A DNA stretch of 26,282 nt from CBFIHN01 sp965662575 (GTDB lineage: Bacteria; Pseudomonadota; Gammaproteobacteria; Francisellales; CACEW01). Below the pieces are notes generated by a model, which saw nothing but the letters and a program-made list of their open reading frames with translations, was not told the origin of the DNA and searched no databases. The stretch lies in contig CBFIHN010000022.1 of assembly GCA_965662575.1 (NCBI GenBank), positions 1-26,282 on the forward strand, written 5' to 3'. Shown here one piece after another: positions 14,973 through 23,346 of this stretch. How positions within the stretch are numbered: the stretch's first letter is position 1; each line of letters opens with the position of its first letter. A program made the translations under genes and the position numbers.

Positions 14973-17111
14973 ATGAAAATTTTTAAAAAAACATTTCAAT
15001 TTGGTGACCATGAAGTCACTCTAGAAACCGGTGGTGTTGCTCGTCAAGCAACGGGGTCAGTGATGGTTAAGGCTAAAGATGCGGTTGTTTTAGTCACCGC
15101 TGTTGCGGCAAAATCTGGTCGTCCAGGTGCAGATTTTTTCCCCCTAACTGTCAACTATCAAGAACGCATGTATGCAGCGGGTCGTATTCCAGGTGGTTTC
15201 CTGAAGCGTGAAGGTCGCCCATCAGATCGTGAAACATTAACGTCTCGTTTGATTGACCGACCATTGCGCCCTTTATTTCCTAAAGGCTATACCAATGAAG
15301 TGCAAATCGTTGCCACAGTCATGTCAATCGACCCAGAAGTACAGTCTGATATTCTCGCTATGTTAGGAGCTTCTGCTGCTTTATCATTGTCTGGTGCACC
15401 ATTCCAAGGCCCCATTGGTGGTGCGCGGGTTGGTTATAAAGAAGGGCAATATCTCTTAAATCCTGCGGCTAACATTGAAGGTTCTCAATTAGACCTTATC
15501 GTTGCTGGTACTGAAGATGCTGTATTAATGGTTGAATCAGAGGCAGCCCAATTGCCTGAAGATGTTATGCTAGGTGCTGTACTATTTGGTCATGAACAAA
15601 TGCAAATTGCCATTCAAGCAATTAATGAAATGGTCAAAGCTTGTGGTAAAGAAAAGTGGGATTGGCAAACACCAGAAGTCAATACGACGCTTGTTGATCA
15701 AGTTGAGAATTTTGCTCAAGAAAAAATTAAAGCTGCATTTGCCGAAAAAGAAAAAACCGTCCGCGGCGATAAGCTCGGTCAATTAAAATCAGCAGTCATT
15801 ACTGAGTTCGCCACAGTAAAAGAAGGCGCACCAACTGAATCTGAAGTTACCGATGTATTAGCTTCATTAGAAAAGAAACATGTTCGTCATGCTATTTTAA
15901 ATGGTGAGTTGCGTATTGATGGTCGCGACACAAAAACTGTTCGTCCTATTGCAATTCAAGCCGGTGTCTTACCAAGAGTTCATGGTTCAGCGCTATTTAC
16001 TCGGGGTGAAACACAGGCGATTGTTGCTGCCACTTTAGGTAATGATCGTGATGCGCAAATTTTAGATGCAGCCAGTGGCGAATCGAAAGATCGTTTTATG
16101 CTGCACTATAATTTCCCGCCATACAGTGTTGGTGAGTGCGGCATGATGGGTTCGCCTAAGCGTCGTGAAATCGGTCATGGCAACCTGGCTAAGCGTGCCA
16201 TTAGTGCGGTATTACCTTCTGAGTCTGATAGCCCTTATGTGCTGCGTGTGGTTTCTGAAATCACTGAATCCAATGGTTCAAGCTCCATGGCCACCGTGTG
16301 TGGTACCAGCTTAGCATTAATGAATGCAGGGGTCCCTTTAAAAACACCTGTTGCCGGTATTGCTATGGGCTTAATTAAAGAAGGTGATAAGTTTGCTGTA
16401 TTGACTGATATTTTAGGTGATGAAGACCACTTGGGTGATATGGACTTCAAAGTCGCCGGCACAGTTCATGGTGTCACCGCATTACAAATGGATATTAAAA
16501 TCGCTGGGATTACCAAAGACATTATGGAAAAAGCGCTTGAGCAAGCAAAAGCAGGGCGTATGCATATCCTAACGCTGATGAATGAAGTGGTCCCAACAGC
16601 AGGCGAAATGTCTGCTCATGCACCACGTATTCATACGATGAAGATTAAGCCGGAAAAAGTTAAAGAAGTCATTGGGAAAGGTGGCTCTGTGATTCGTTCT
16701 ATCACTGAAGAGACTGGTGTGACCATTGATCTTGAGGATGATGGTACCGTTAAAATTTTTGCCACTGATGGTAACGGCGCGGAAGCCGCGAAAAAACGCA
16801 TTGAGGACATCATTGCCGAAGCAGAAGTTGGCAAGACCTATGAGGGCGTGGTTGCGCGTATTGCCGATTTTGGCGCATTTGTAACCATTCTACCGGGTAA
16901 AGATGGTTTAGTTCATGTGTCACAAATTGCACATGAGCATGTTGGAGATGTCAATGATCACTTGAAACTTGGTCAAGAAGTCAAAGTCAAAGTGCTGGAA
17001 ATTGATCGTCAAGGTCGTATTCGTTTAAGCATGAAAGCGTTGATTGAGGCACCTGAAAAGCCAGAAACTGAAGAAAAGCCGGAAGCCAAGACAGATACAC
17101 CGGCTGAATAG
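14973..17111 (+). CDS. pnp: Polyribonucleotide nucleotidyltransferase (PNPase)
   Basis: A 712-residue 3'-to-5' phosphorolytic exoribonuclease. First RNase PH domain (about 10-145), helical domain, second RNase PH domain (about 310-545) with FMLHYNFPPYSVGE and SESNGSSSMATVCG-like catalytic surroundings (TESNGSSSMATVCG) plus DILGDEDHLGDMDFK, then a KH domain with IGKGGSVIRSI (GKGG at about 568-571) and an S1 domain (YEGVVARIADFGAFV, LVHVSQIA). Length equals typical PNPase. The start at 14973 has AGGA at proper distance; an ATG at 14961 overlaps that box and is rejected. Trimeric enzyme, part of the degradosome in many bacteria. Probably self-regulated through the leader duplex. Confidence 0.98.
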   Translation: MKIFKKTFQFGDHEVTLETGGVARQATGSVMVKAKDAVVLVTAVAAKSGRPGADFFPLTVNYQERMYAAGRIPGGFLKREGRPSDRETLTSRLIDRPLRPLFPKGYTNEVQIVATVMSIDPEVQSDILAMLGASAALSLSGAPFQGPIGGARVGYKEGQYLLNPAANIEGSQLDLIVAGTEDAVLMVESEAAQLPEDVMLGAVLFGHEQMQIAIQAINEMVKACGKEKWDWQTPEVNTTLVDQVENFAQEKIKAAFAEKEKTVRGDKLGQLKSAVITEFATVKEGAPTESEVTDVLASLEKKHVRHAILNGELRIDGRDTKTVRPIAIQAGVLPRVHGSALFTRGETQAIVAATLGNDRDAQILDAASGESKDRFMLHYNFPPYSVGECGMMGSPKRREIGHGNLAKRAISAVLPSESDSPYVLRVVSEITESNGSSSMATVCGTSLALMNAGVPLKTPVAGIAMGLIKEGDKFAVLTDILGDEDHLGDMDFKVAGTVHGVTALQMDIKIAGITKDIMEKALEQAKAGRMHILTLMNEVVPTAGEMSAHAPRIHTMKIKPEKVKEVIGKGGSVIRSITEETGVTIDLEDDGTVKIFATDGNGAEAAKKRIEDIIAEAEVGKTYEGVVARIADFGAFVTILPGKDGLVHVSQIAHEHVGDVNDHLKLGQEVKVKVLEIDRQGRIRLSMKALIEAPEKPETEEKPEAKTDTPAE

Positions 17112-17129
17112 GTTATCGATTCTACACCT

Positions 17130-17159
17130 CCTCACCCTGCTAGGGTGAGGGCTTTTTTT
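17130..17159 (+). terminator. Intrinsic terminator of pnp
   Basis: Stem CCTCACCCT-GCT-AGGGTGAGG (17130-17150) followed by GC and seven T residues. Strong rho-independent terminator 18 bp after the pnp stop. Confidence 0.93.
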
Positions 17160-17168
17160 ATAAACAAT

Positions 17169-17198
17169 AAACCCTGGGCAGTGAGTTCATGGGTTTTT
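17169..17198 (+). terminator. Weak hairpin with T-run in the pnp-hisS gap
   Basis: AAACCC (17169-17174) pairs with GGGTTT (17191-17196) across a 16-base loop, ending in five T residues (17194-17198, three of them in the stem). Short stem, so of low strength; listed because it lies between two better hairpins. Confidence 0.3.
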
Positions 17199-17200
17199 AG

Positions 17201-17224
17201 AAAACCAGCCGTGTGCTGGTTTTT
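17201..17224 (+). terminator. Second hairpin terminator before hisS
   Basis: AAAACCAGC (17201-17209), a five-base loop and GCTGGTTTT (17215-17223), with one more T after. A nine-bp stem with a T-rich 3' side that can act in either direction, just upstream of the hisS promoter. Confidence 0.55.
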
Positions 17225-17234
17225 CATTTGGTGA

Positions 17235-17263
17235 ATGACACTATCTTTAACGGATGTTACAAT
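17235..17263 (+). promoter_or_regulatory. Promoter of hisS-yfgM-bamB-der
   Basis: ATGACA (17235-17240, five of six bases of consensus), a 17-bp spacer and TACAAT (17258-17263). The predicted transcript begins near 17270, which rules out the ATG at 17254 as the hisS start. Confidence 0.7.
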
Positions 17264-17292
17264 CAGCGAATCTAACTAGTCTAATGAATATC

Positions 17293-18564
17293 ATGGGTCA
17301 ATCTATACAAGCCATTCGTGGCATGAGTGATTTATTGCCAAGTGATCTCGGTCATTGGCAATATGTTGAGAAACAGCTACAAACTGTTTTGAGTGCCTAT
17401 GCCTACCAAGAAATTCGCTTTCCTATTTTAGAAAAGACCACTTTATTTTCTCGCAGCATTGGTGAAGGGACTGATGTCGTGGATAAAGAGATGTATAGCT
17501 TTGCTGATCGTCATGATGAGTCGTTAAGTTTGCGGCCAGAAGGTACCGCCGGCTGCGTGCGCGCCTGCCTACAGCACGGCTTGTTGCATAACCAATCGCA
17601 GAAGTTATGGTATAACGGGCCGATGTTTCGTTACGAGCGACCACAGAAAGGACGCTATCGTCAATTTTATCAGTTAGGTGTTGAAGCTTTTGGCTTTGCA
17701 AATCCTAGTATTGATGTTGAGTTGATTGCTCTTAGTGCACGCTTTTGGAAGCAGCTCGGTATCAGTGAACATGTTAAGCTAGAAATCAATACATTAGCGA
17801 CTGCGGAGGAGCGCATAGCCTACCGTCAGGTTTTAGTCGATTATTTTCAGCAACACTTTGAACAGCTTGACGAAGATAGCCAGCGTCGTCTAACCGTTAA
17901 CCCTCTGCGGATTTTAGATTCTAAAAACCCGGCAATGGCTGAATTAATTGTTGGTGCACCAAAGCTAATCGACTACTTGAATGAAAACTCACAAGCAAAT
18001 TTTGCTTATGTAACAATGCAGCTTGATAGGTTGGGAATAGCTTATGTGATTAATCCAAGATTGATGAGAGGTTTAGATTATTACTCTCATACTGTTTTTG
18101 AGTGGGTAACAGACCAGCTGGGTGCGCAAAGTGCTATTTGCGCGGGTGGGCGTTATGATGGTTTGATTGAACAATTGGGTGGGCGGCCAAACCACGCAGT
18201 GGGTTTTGCGTTAGGATTTGAACGCTTGATGCTGTTACTAGAAACCGTCAATGCATTGCCTAGACAAGTTGAGCAAGCGGATATCTATTTGGTTTGCTTG
18301 GGGGCGGCAGCTACCGATTGTGCAATAAAGCTGGCTGAGGAGCTGCATAATACAGTTGCTGATTTACGCATTGTGCTCAATCATGGTGGCGGCGGGGCTA
18401 AAGCACAATTCAAACGGGCGGATAAAAGCGGTGCTCGGATCGCATTATTACTCGGTGATGATGAATTGGCGAAACAACAAGTGACAATTAAATGGTTGCG
18501 TGAAGACAAAGAGCAACAGCAAGTTGACTTTACGCAATTGCCAGAATTTTTAAATACTATTTGA
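17293..18564 (+). CDS. hisS: Histidine--tRNA ligase
   Basis: A class II aminoacyl-tRNA synthetase of about 423 residues. It shows IQAIRGMSDLLP, motif 1 around RFPILEKTTLFSRSIGE, TDVVDKEMYSF, motif 2 MFRYERPQKGRYRQFYQLG, the histidine motifs RGLDYYSHTVFE and AGGRYDGLIEQLGG, motif 3 VGFALGFERL, and a C-terminal anticodon domain. The start at 17293 (MGQSIQAIRG) matches the family N-terminus; an ATG at 17284 is possible, and 17254 lies inside the promoter. No strong ribosome binding site was seen. First gene of a four-gene group; the next begins 10 bp after its stop. Confidence 0.97.
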   Translation: MGQSIQAIRGMSDLLPSDLGHWQYVEKQLQTVLSAYAYQEIRFPILEKTTLFSRSIGEGTDVVDKEMYSFADRHDESLSLRPEGTAGCVRACLQHGLLHNQSQKLWYNGPMFRYERPQKGRYRQFYQLGVEAFGFANPSIDVELIALSARFWKQLGISEHVKLEINTLATAEERIAYRQVLVDYFQQHFEQLDEDSQRRLTVNPLRILDSKNPAMAELIVGAPKLIDYLNENSQANFAYVTMQLDRLGIAYVINPRLMRGLDYYSHTVFEWVTDQLGAQSAICAGGRYDGLIEQLGGRPNHAVGFALGFERLMLLLETVNALPRQVEQADIYLVCLGAAATDCAIKLAEELHNTVADLRIVLNHGGGGAKAQFKRADKSGARIALLLGDDELAKQQVTIKWLREDKEQQQVDFTQLPEFLNTI

Positions 18565-18574
18565 GGCTAAAGCA

Positions 18575-19201
18575 ATGGCAGAATTTCTAAATGAACATGA
18601 ACAACTAGAAGCACTAAAAGATTTCTGGAAACGCTATGGTAAGCTGCTAGTCGCGGTTATTGTTTTGATTATTATTGGCATGTTTGGCTGGCGTTATTGG
18701 CAACACCATGAAGCACAGCAACGTCAGCAAGCTTCAGTGATGTATGAATCGATGCTAGTGAATATTAAAGCCAAGCACTATAACAGCGCTGAAGCACAAG
18801 CTTATGAATTAATGAAGGCCCATCCAGACAATGCTTACGGTGCCTTATCTGCTTTGCTCCTTGCCAAAATTAAAGTAGAACAAAACCAATACACACAAGC
18901 TGAAGAAAAGCTACACTGGGTAATTAAGCATAGCGATAATATCGAGTTTATTGATTTGGCTAAATTGCGCTTGGCGCGTGTGCTTATTGCGCAAAAACAG
19001 GCTAAGCAAGCGTTGGTTGAACTTGGGACAAAACCGGGTGCATTTCCAGCGCTCTATTATCAAGTTCAGGGGGAAGCTTTCCAAGCTGAAAAACAAAACA
19101 AAAAAGCGTATGCTGCATTTGAAAAATCTTTGGCAACAATACCTAAAGATAACCCGTTGCATAATTACATTGCCATGCAAAAAGATCATGTTGCAAGCTA
19201 G
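18575..19201 (+). CDS. yfgM: YfgM-family membrane-anchored TPR protein
   Basis: A 208-residue protein with the family start NEHEQLEALKDFWKRYG, one membrane helix (about 23-42) and a periplasmic part made of TPR-like helices (about 60-205, e.g. NSAEAQAYELMKAHPDNAYG and AALLLAKI-like repeats). In E. coli YfgM associates with the SecYEG translocon and the chaperone PpiD. The order hisS-yfgM-bamB-der is the conserved gammaproteobacterial arrangement and supports the call. Length is normal. Confidence 0.92.
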   Translation: MAEFLNEHEQLEALKDFWKRYGKLLVAVIVLIIIGMFGWRYWQHHEAQQRQQASVMYESMLVNIKAKHYNSAEAQAYELMKAHPDNAYGALSALLLAKIKVEQNQYTQAEEKLHWVIKHSDNIEFIDLAKLRLARVLIAQKQAKQALVELGTKPGAFPALYYQVQGEAFQAEKQNKKAYAAFEKSLATIPKDNPLHNYIAMQKDHVAS

Positions 19202-19301
19202 CCTCATGGCAGTTTGCCTTTGTGTTTTTCGCCAATATGCGTGCGATTAAAACGAAAAAAACCAATGCTGATTCATTGACCCTATCATCTAAGGTTAAAA
19301 A

Positions 19302-20450
19302 ATGATAAAAGAAATACGACTGACATCTTTAATTGCCACACTCATCTTACTTGCTGGTTGTGGTGCAAAAGATAATACGCCACCACCAACACCGTTGACG
19401 AAAATGGCACCTAACCTAATCAAAGTCAGTCAAGTTTGGCGACAGCCTGTGGGACAAGGTCAAGGCAAGGTGATGCTCAATCTGGGAGTTGCAAAATCTG
19501 AGGGTGTTGTTGCTGCTGCTTCATATGACGGTGTTGTCAAGTTAATCTCTAGTAATCATGGCAAATTACTGTGGCAAACCCGTTTATACTATGCTTGGAG
19601 CGCTACACCGGTCATTAGTAAAAATGCCGTGGTTGTCGGGAGTATTCATGGTGAATTAGTGGCATTGAGTCGGGCAACTGGAAAAGTGCTTTGGCATAAG
19701 CAGTTGAGTAGTTCAATCCTGGCTCAGCCGGCAGTAAGCGGCAACACGGTTGTGGTGCATACGCATGATGGCCATGTTGCCGCATTTAACCTGAACACAG
19801 GTAAGCAACGCTGGTTATATGATGGGCATATGCCATCATTAACGCTAGAAGGTGATAGCGCACCTGTCATTAGTGGTGATGATGTGATTGTGGGGACGCA
19901 TAGCGGTGCCATCATGACATTCAATCTAAACAATGGGAAGGTCCTTTGGTCGCGTCCAATTGCCATTGCCAGTGGTGAATCTGATGTGGCGCAAATGGTT
20001 GATGTTTTGGGGACGCCTGTGGTAAAAAATGGCATTATTTATGCCACGTCCTACCACGGTAATGTCGTTGCACTTAAACTAAGTGATGGACAGCTAGTGT
20101 GGCAGTATGAGCTATCATCATTCTCGAGTCCGGCAATTGCTGACCATAAAGTGATTGTGGTTGCGGATGATGGTAGTGTGCTTGCGCTCTCACAAGATAG
20201 CGGGCATCTATTGTGGATTAATAAAAAACTTAAGCACCGTTTCGTCACCTCACCAGTTGTCTTACATGGTCATGTAATTGTGGGTGATTATGCTGGTTAT
20301 TTACATTGGTTGAGTTTGCAAAATGGACAGCTATTAGCACGCTGGCAGATTGATCGTCATGGCTTAAATTCATCAGCTATTGTCCAGCATGGTATCGTTA
20401 TTGCCTTGGGCAATGGTGGTCGATTGGTCGCAATGAAAGCCTCAATCTAA
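19302..20450 (+). CDS. bamB: Outer-membrane protein assembly factor BamB (lipoprotein)
   Basis: A 382-residue lipoprotein with lipobox LLAGC (Cys20), followed by Gly, so outer-membrane sorting is expected. The mature part is a series of PQQ/beta-propeller repeats, seen as recurring G-K-LW and V-V-G/S signatures (GKLLWQTRLYYAWS, GKVLWHKQLSSS, GKQRWLYDGH, GKVLWSRPI, GQLVWQYEL, GHLLWINKK). BamB is a scaffold of the BAM complex and feeds beta-barrel proteins to BamA. The 100-bp gap before it has no clear terminator or promoter. Its stop overlaps the der start by one base. Confidence 0.95.
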   Translation: MIKEIRLTSLIATLILLAGCGAKDNTPPPTPLTKMAPNLIKVSQVWRQPVGQGQGKVMLNLGVAKSEGVVAAASYDGVVKLISSNHGKLLWQTRLYYAWSATPVISKNAVVVGSIHGELVALSRATGKVLWHKQLSSSILAQPAVSGNTVVVHTHDGHVAAFNLNTGKQRWLYDGHMPSLTLEGDSAPVISGDDVIVGTHSGAIMTFNLNNGKVLWSRPIAIASGESDVAQMVDVLGTPVVKNGIIYATSYHGNVVALKLSDGQLVWQYELSSFSSPAIADHKVIVVADDGSVLALSQDSGHLLWINKKLKHRFVTSPVVLHGHVIVGDYAGYLHWLSLQNGQLLARWQIDRHGLNSSAIVQHGIVIALGNGGRLVAMKASI

Positions 20451-21844
20451 TGACGCCTGTGATTGCCCTAGTCGGGCGGCCCAATGTCGGCAAGTCGACG
20501 TTATTTAATGTTTTAACCCGCTCTCGTGATGCCTTGGTGGTTGATTTGCCTGGAGTAACGAGAGATCGGCAATATGGTCATGCAGAATTTAAAAATCAGC
20601 CACTTATTATTGTTGACACTGGTGGGTTAAGTGGTGATGCCAGTGGTATTGACGGCCCTATGTCATTACAGGTCAAGCAGGCAATTGATGAGGCACATAT
20701 GGTGCTATTTTTGGTCGATGGTCGTCAAGGCATTTGTCCAGGTGATGAGGTGATTGCGAAACAATTGCGTTGTCTGAAAAAACCTGTGATCTTAGTGGTC
20801 AATAAAACTGATGGCATTGATCCAAATATTGCACGAGGTGATTTTTTTCAGTTGGGCCTGGGGAAACCGCAAGCAATTGCTGCTAGCCATCGTCGTGGTG
20901 TATCGCCATTGATACATGATATTTTTGAGCAGATGCCAGACCTTGCTGGAGAAGAGGTTACTTCTTTCGAAAGCAAAGGTGTTAAAATAGCGCTTATTGG
21001 CCGCCCTAATGTGGGTAAGTCCACTTTAACCAATCGCTTAATTGGTGAAGATCGTGTTGTTGTATTTGATAGGCCTGGTACAACACGCGATAGTATTTAT
21101 GCCTCGATGAATCGTCATGGCAAGGACTACACAATTATTGATACTGCCGGTGTCCGTCGCAAAGGTAAGGTCAAAGAAACCTTGGAAAAATTTTCGGTAG
21201 TCAAAACCTTATCTGCCATCGATGATGCGAATATTGTCATTGCGTTATTTGATGCACAAGAAGGTCTTGTTGATCAGGACTTGCATGTATTGCAATATGC
21301 ATTAGAAGCTGGACGTGGTTTAGTGATCGCTTTTAATAAATGGGATGGTCTTGATCAAGATCATAAACAACACATCAAAGATAATCTCCAGCGACAGCTG
21401 GGTTTTGTCCTCGATTATGTTGATGTGCATTATATTTCAGCATTACACGGGACTGGGGTAGGGCACTTATTTGACTCGGTTGATCAAGCCTATGCCTCGG
21501 CGACGAAGAAAATGGCCACCCACGAATTAACTCAAGTACTAGAGCAAGCGATGATAGAACATCAACCACCCTTGGTACGAGGTCGACGGATTAAGTTACG
21601 TTACGCGCATATGGGTGGCCATAATCCCCCGCTCATTGTTTTACATGGCAATCAAACAACACATTTACCAGAACCTTATCAGCGCTATTTAATCAATTGT
21701 TTTCGTCAGGCCTTTAAATTGGTTGGCACACCTATTCAGTTGGCATTAAGAACATCAGATAATCCATACGCTGGCCGACGTAATAAACTCACGCCTCGTC
21801 AACAACAAAAACGTCAGCGTATGATGCGTCATGTTAAAAAATAG
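20450..21844 (+). CDS. der: Ribosome-assembly GTPase Der (EngA)
   Basis: A 464-residue protein with two tandem GTPase domains, the hallmark of Der. First: GRPNVGKST (about 8-16), DLPGVTRDRQ, DTGG, NKTD. Second: GRPNVGKST (about 184), RPGTTRDSI, DTAG, NKWD. A C-terminal KH-like domain ends in NPYAGRRNKLTPRQQQKRQRMMRH. It acts in 50S subunit maturation. The ATG shares an A with the bamB stop (TAATG), so translation may be coupled. No strong terminator follows; a short GATGT/ACATC dyad at about 21910-21925 is too weak to call. Confidence 0.98.
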   Translation: MTPVIALVGRPNVGKSTLFNVLTRSRDALVVDLPGVTRDRQYGHAEFKNQPLIIVDTGGLSGDASGIDGPMSLQVKQAIDEAHMVLFLVDGRQGICPGDEVIAKQLRCLKKPVILVVNKTDGIDPNIARGDFFQLGLGKPQAIAASHRRGVSPLIHDIFEQMPDLAGEEVTSFESKGVKIALIGRPNVGKSTLTNRLIGEDRVVVFDRPGTTRDSIYASMNRHGKDYTIIDTAGVRRKGKVKETLEKFSVVKTLSAIDDANIVIALFDAQEGLVDQDLHVLQYALEAGRGLVIAFNKWDGLDQDHKQHIKDNLQRQLGFVLDYVDVHYISALHGTGVGHLFDSVDQAYASATKKMATHELTQVLEQAMIEHQPPLVRGRRIKLRYAHMGGHNPPLIVLHGNQTTHLPEPYQRYLINCFRQAFKLVGTPIQLALRTSDNPYAGRRNKLTPRQQQKRQRMMRHVKK

Positions 21845-21971
21845 ATTGGAATGCTGGCAAAATTAAAAAAATATTACACGGTTCACAAAGATCTATTGTA
21901 AAACAAAACGATGTGTTGAAACATCATCATTTTCAATGTGACTCACGATTATAGTTAGCGGTCTGAGTTAT

Positions 21972-22000
21972 TTGCTTATGTGACCATCTCTCTGTACAAT
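21972..22000 (+). promoter_or_regulatory. Promoter of rplY-pth-ychF
   Basis: TTGCTT (21972-21977), a 17-bp spacer and TACAAT (21995-22000). The remaining upstream gap (21845-21971) is AT-rich with no gene. Confidence 0.65.
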
Positions 22001-22008
22001 TTGCCGAC

Positions 22009-22033
22009 GACTTATTTGGTCGCAGAATAAGTC
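22009..22033 (+). promoter_or_regulatory. Hairpin at the 5' end of the rplY leader
   Basis: GACTTATT (22009-22016) pairs perfectly with AATAAGTC (22026-22033) around a nine-base loop. It would lie at the very start of the predicted mRNA and could protect its 5' end or act in ribosomal-protein feedback. No T-run. Confidence 0.35.
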
Positions 22034-22067
22034 AGTTTATCTATTAAAAATTTAGGAGTTAACCATT

Positions 22068-22739
22068 ATGAGTAACCAATTCGAGTTAACCGCTGAAGCA
22101 CGTGAAGACATAGGGAAAGGTGCGAGCCGCCGCCTACGTCGGGAACAAGGTAAAATCCCCGCGGTTGTTTATGGCGCAGGTAAAGATGCGCAAGCACTGA
22201 CCATGGAACATGATGCAGTCATGCATGCACTTGAAAACGAAGCATTTTATTCTTCTATTATTAGCTTAAAAGTTGGCAAAGGTCGTGCACAAAATGTGAT
22301 TTTAAAAGATGTGCAACGTCATGCTTACAAACCCACTATTATGCATGTTGATTTCCTTCGTGTGCGTTCTCATGAAGTCTTGACCGTTCATGCGCCCATT
22401 CACTTCTTAAATGAAGAAACGGCCGTTGGTGTCAAAGAGGGTGGGGCACTATCTAAACAACTGACTGAAATTGAAATTAGCTGTTTACCGAAAGACTTGC
22501 CTGAATTTATTGAGGTGGATGTTGCTAAGCTGGAGATGGATCAAACGCTACACTTGAGTGCAATTATCTTGCCTGAGGGTGTTGATATCGTTGCTTTAAA
22601 AGCTGAAGAGCCTAATGATATGGCAGTGGCTAGTATTCACATGCCAAAAGTTGCCTCAGAAGATCCTGAAGACGTGGCAGATAGTGATACGCAATCAGAA
22701 GAATCTGTTCAAGGCGACGACAGTAAAGACAGCGAATAA
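22068..22739 (+). CDS. rplY: 50S ribosomal protein bL25 (long, CTC form)
   Basis: A 223-residue protein: an N-terminal 5S-rRNA-binding domain (TAEAREDIGKGASRRLRREQ, IPAVVYGAGKD, NVILKDVQRH, HVDFLRV) plus the C-terminal TL5/CTC domain (ISCLPKDLPEFIEVDVAKL, LHLSAIILPEGV) and an acidic tail (DPEDVADSDTQSEESVQGDD). This is the long form, unlike the about 94-residue E. coli protein. An AGGAG box precedes the ATG. It leads a group with pth and ychF, a common bacterial arrangement. Confidence 0.96.
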   Translation: MSNQFELTAEAREDIGKGASRRLRREQGKIPAVVYGAGKDAQALTMEHDAVMHALENEAFYSSIISLKVGKGRAQNVILKDVQRHAYKPTIMHVDFLRVRSHEVLTVHAPIHFLNEETAVGVKEGGALSKQLTEIEISCLPKDLPEFIEVDVAKLEMDQTLHLSAIILPEGVDIVALKAEEPNDMAVASIHMPKVASEDPEDVADSDTQSEESVQGDDSKDSE

Positions 22740-22747
22740 TTATTCAT

Positions 22748-23323
22748 ATGATTAAACTTGTCGTTGGTCTATGTAATCCTGGCGATAAGTACGTTAATAC
22801 ACGCCATAATGCCGGTGCTTGGTTTGTCCAAGCACTAGCAGAGTGTTATCACAGCACCATTCGTGTTGAGTCAAAATTCTTAGGCTTGCACGGCCGAATT
22901 CAATCACCAAATTTTGATTGTCATTTATTGTTGCCAAGCACTTTTATGAATCGCAGTGGTCAATCAATCCAAGCATTAGCAACTTTCTATAAAATCAAAC
23001 CCGAAGATATTTTAATTGCTCATGATGAACTCGATTTGTCTGTGGGTGAGGTGCGTCTCAAACAAGCAGGAGGACATGGTGGCCATAATGGTTTGCGCGA
23101 CACGATTGCACATATTGGCAAAGACTTTAACCGTTTGCGCCTGGGTATTGACCGTCCAAAACAATCCAGTATGGTAGTTGATTATGTCTTATCTAATCCA
23201 AGTCAAACTGATCGCGAACACATCAATCAGGCAATAGAAAATGCTTTGCATGTCTTCCCTTTGGCACAAAAAGGCGATTGGCAAAAAGCGATGACACAAC
23301 TACACACTCGACCCAGCCAATAA
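22748..23323 (+). CDS. pth: Peptidyl-tRNA hydrolase
   Basis: A 191-residue enzyme that frees tRNA from stalled peptidyl-tRNA. Visible family residues are Asn10 in GLCNPG (Leu-Cys in place of the common Leu-Gly/Ala-Asn context), catalytic His20 in NTRHNAGAWF, FMNRSGQSI, HDELDLSVGEVRLKQAGGHGGHNGL and the end DRPKQSSMVVDYVLS. Complete. It lies 8 bp after rplY with only a weak ribosome binding site, so it is probably translated by coupling. Confidence 0.97.
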   Translation: MIKLVVGLCNPGDKYVNTRHNAGAWFVQALAECYHSTIRVESKFLGLHGRIQSPNFDCHLLLPSTFMNRSGQSIQALATFYKIKPEDILIAHDELDLSVGEVRLKQAGGHGGHNGLRDTIAHIGKDFNRLRLGIDRPKQSSMVVDYVLSNPSQTDREHINQAIENALHVFPLAQKGDWQKAMTQLHTRPSQ

Positions 23324-23346
23324 GAGCACATTGAGGAGAAAGCAAA

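Noticed and set aside
17254..17292. Longer hisS start at 17254
   Set aside because: It overlaps the -10 box of a good promoter (TACAAT at 17258-17263), so it would not be transcribed; the family N-terminus begins at MGQSIQAIRG.
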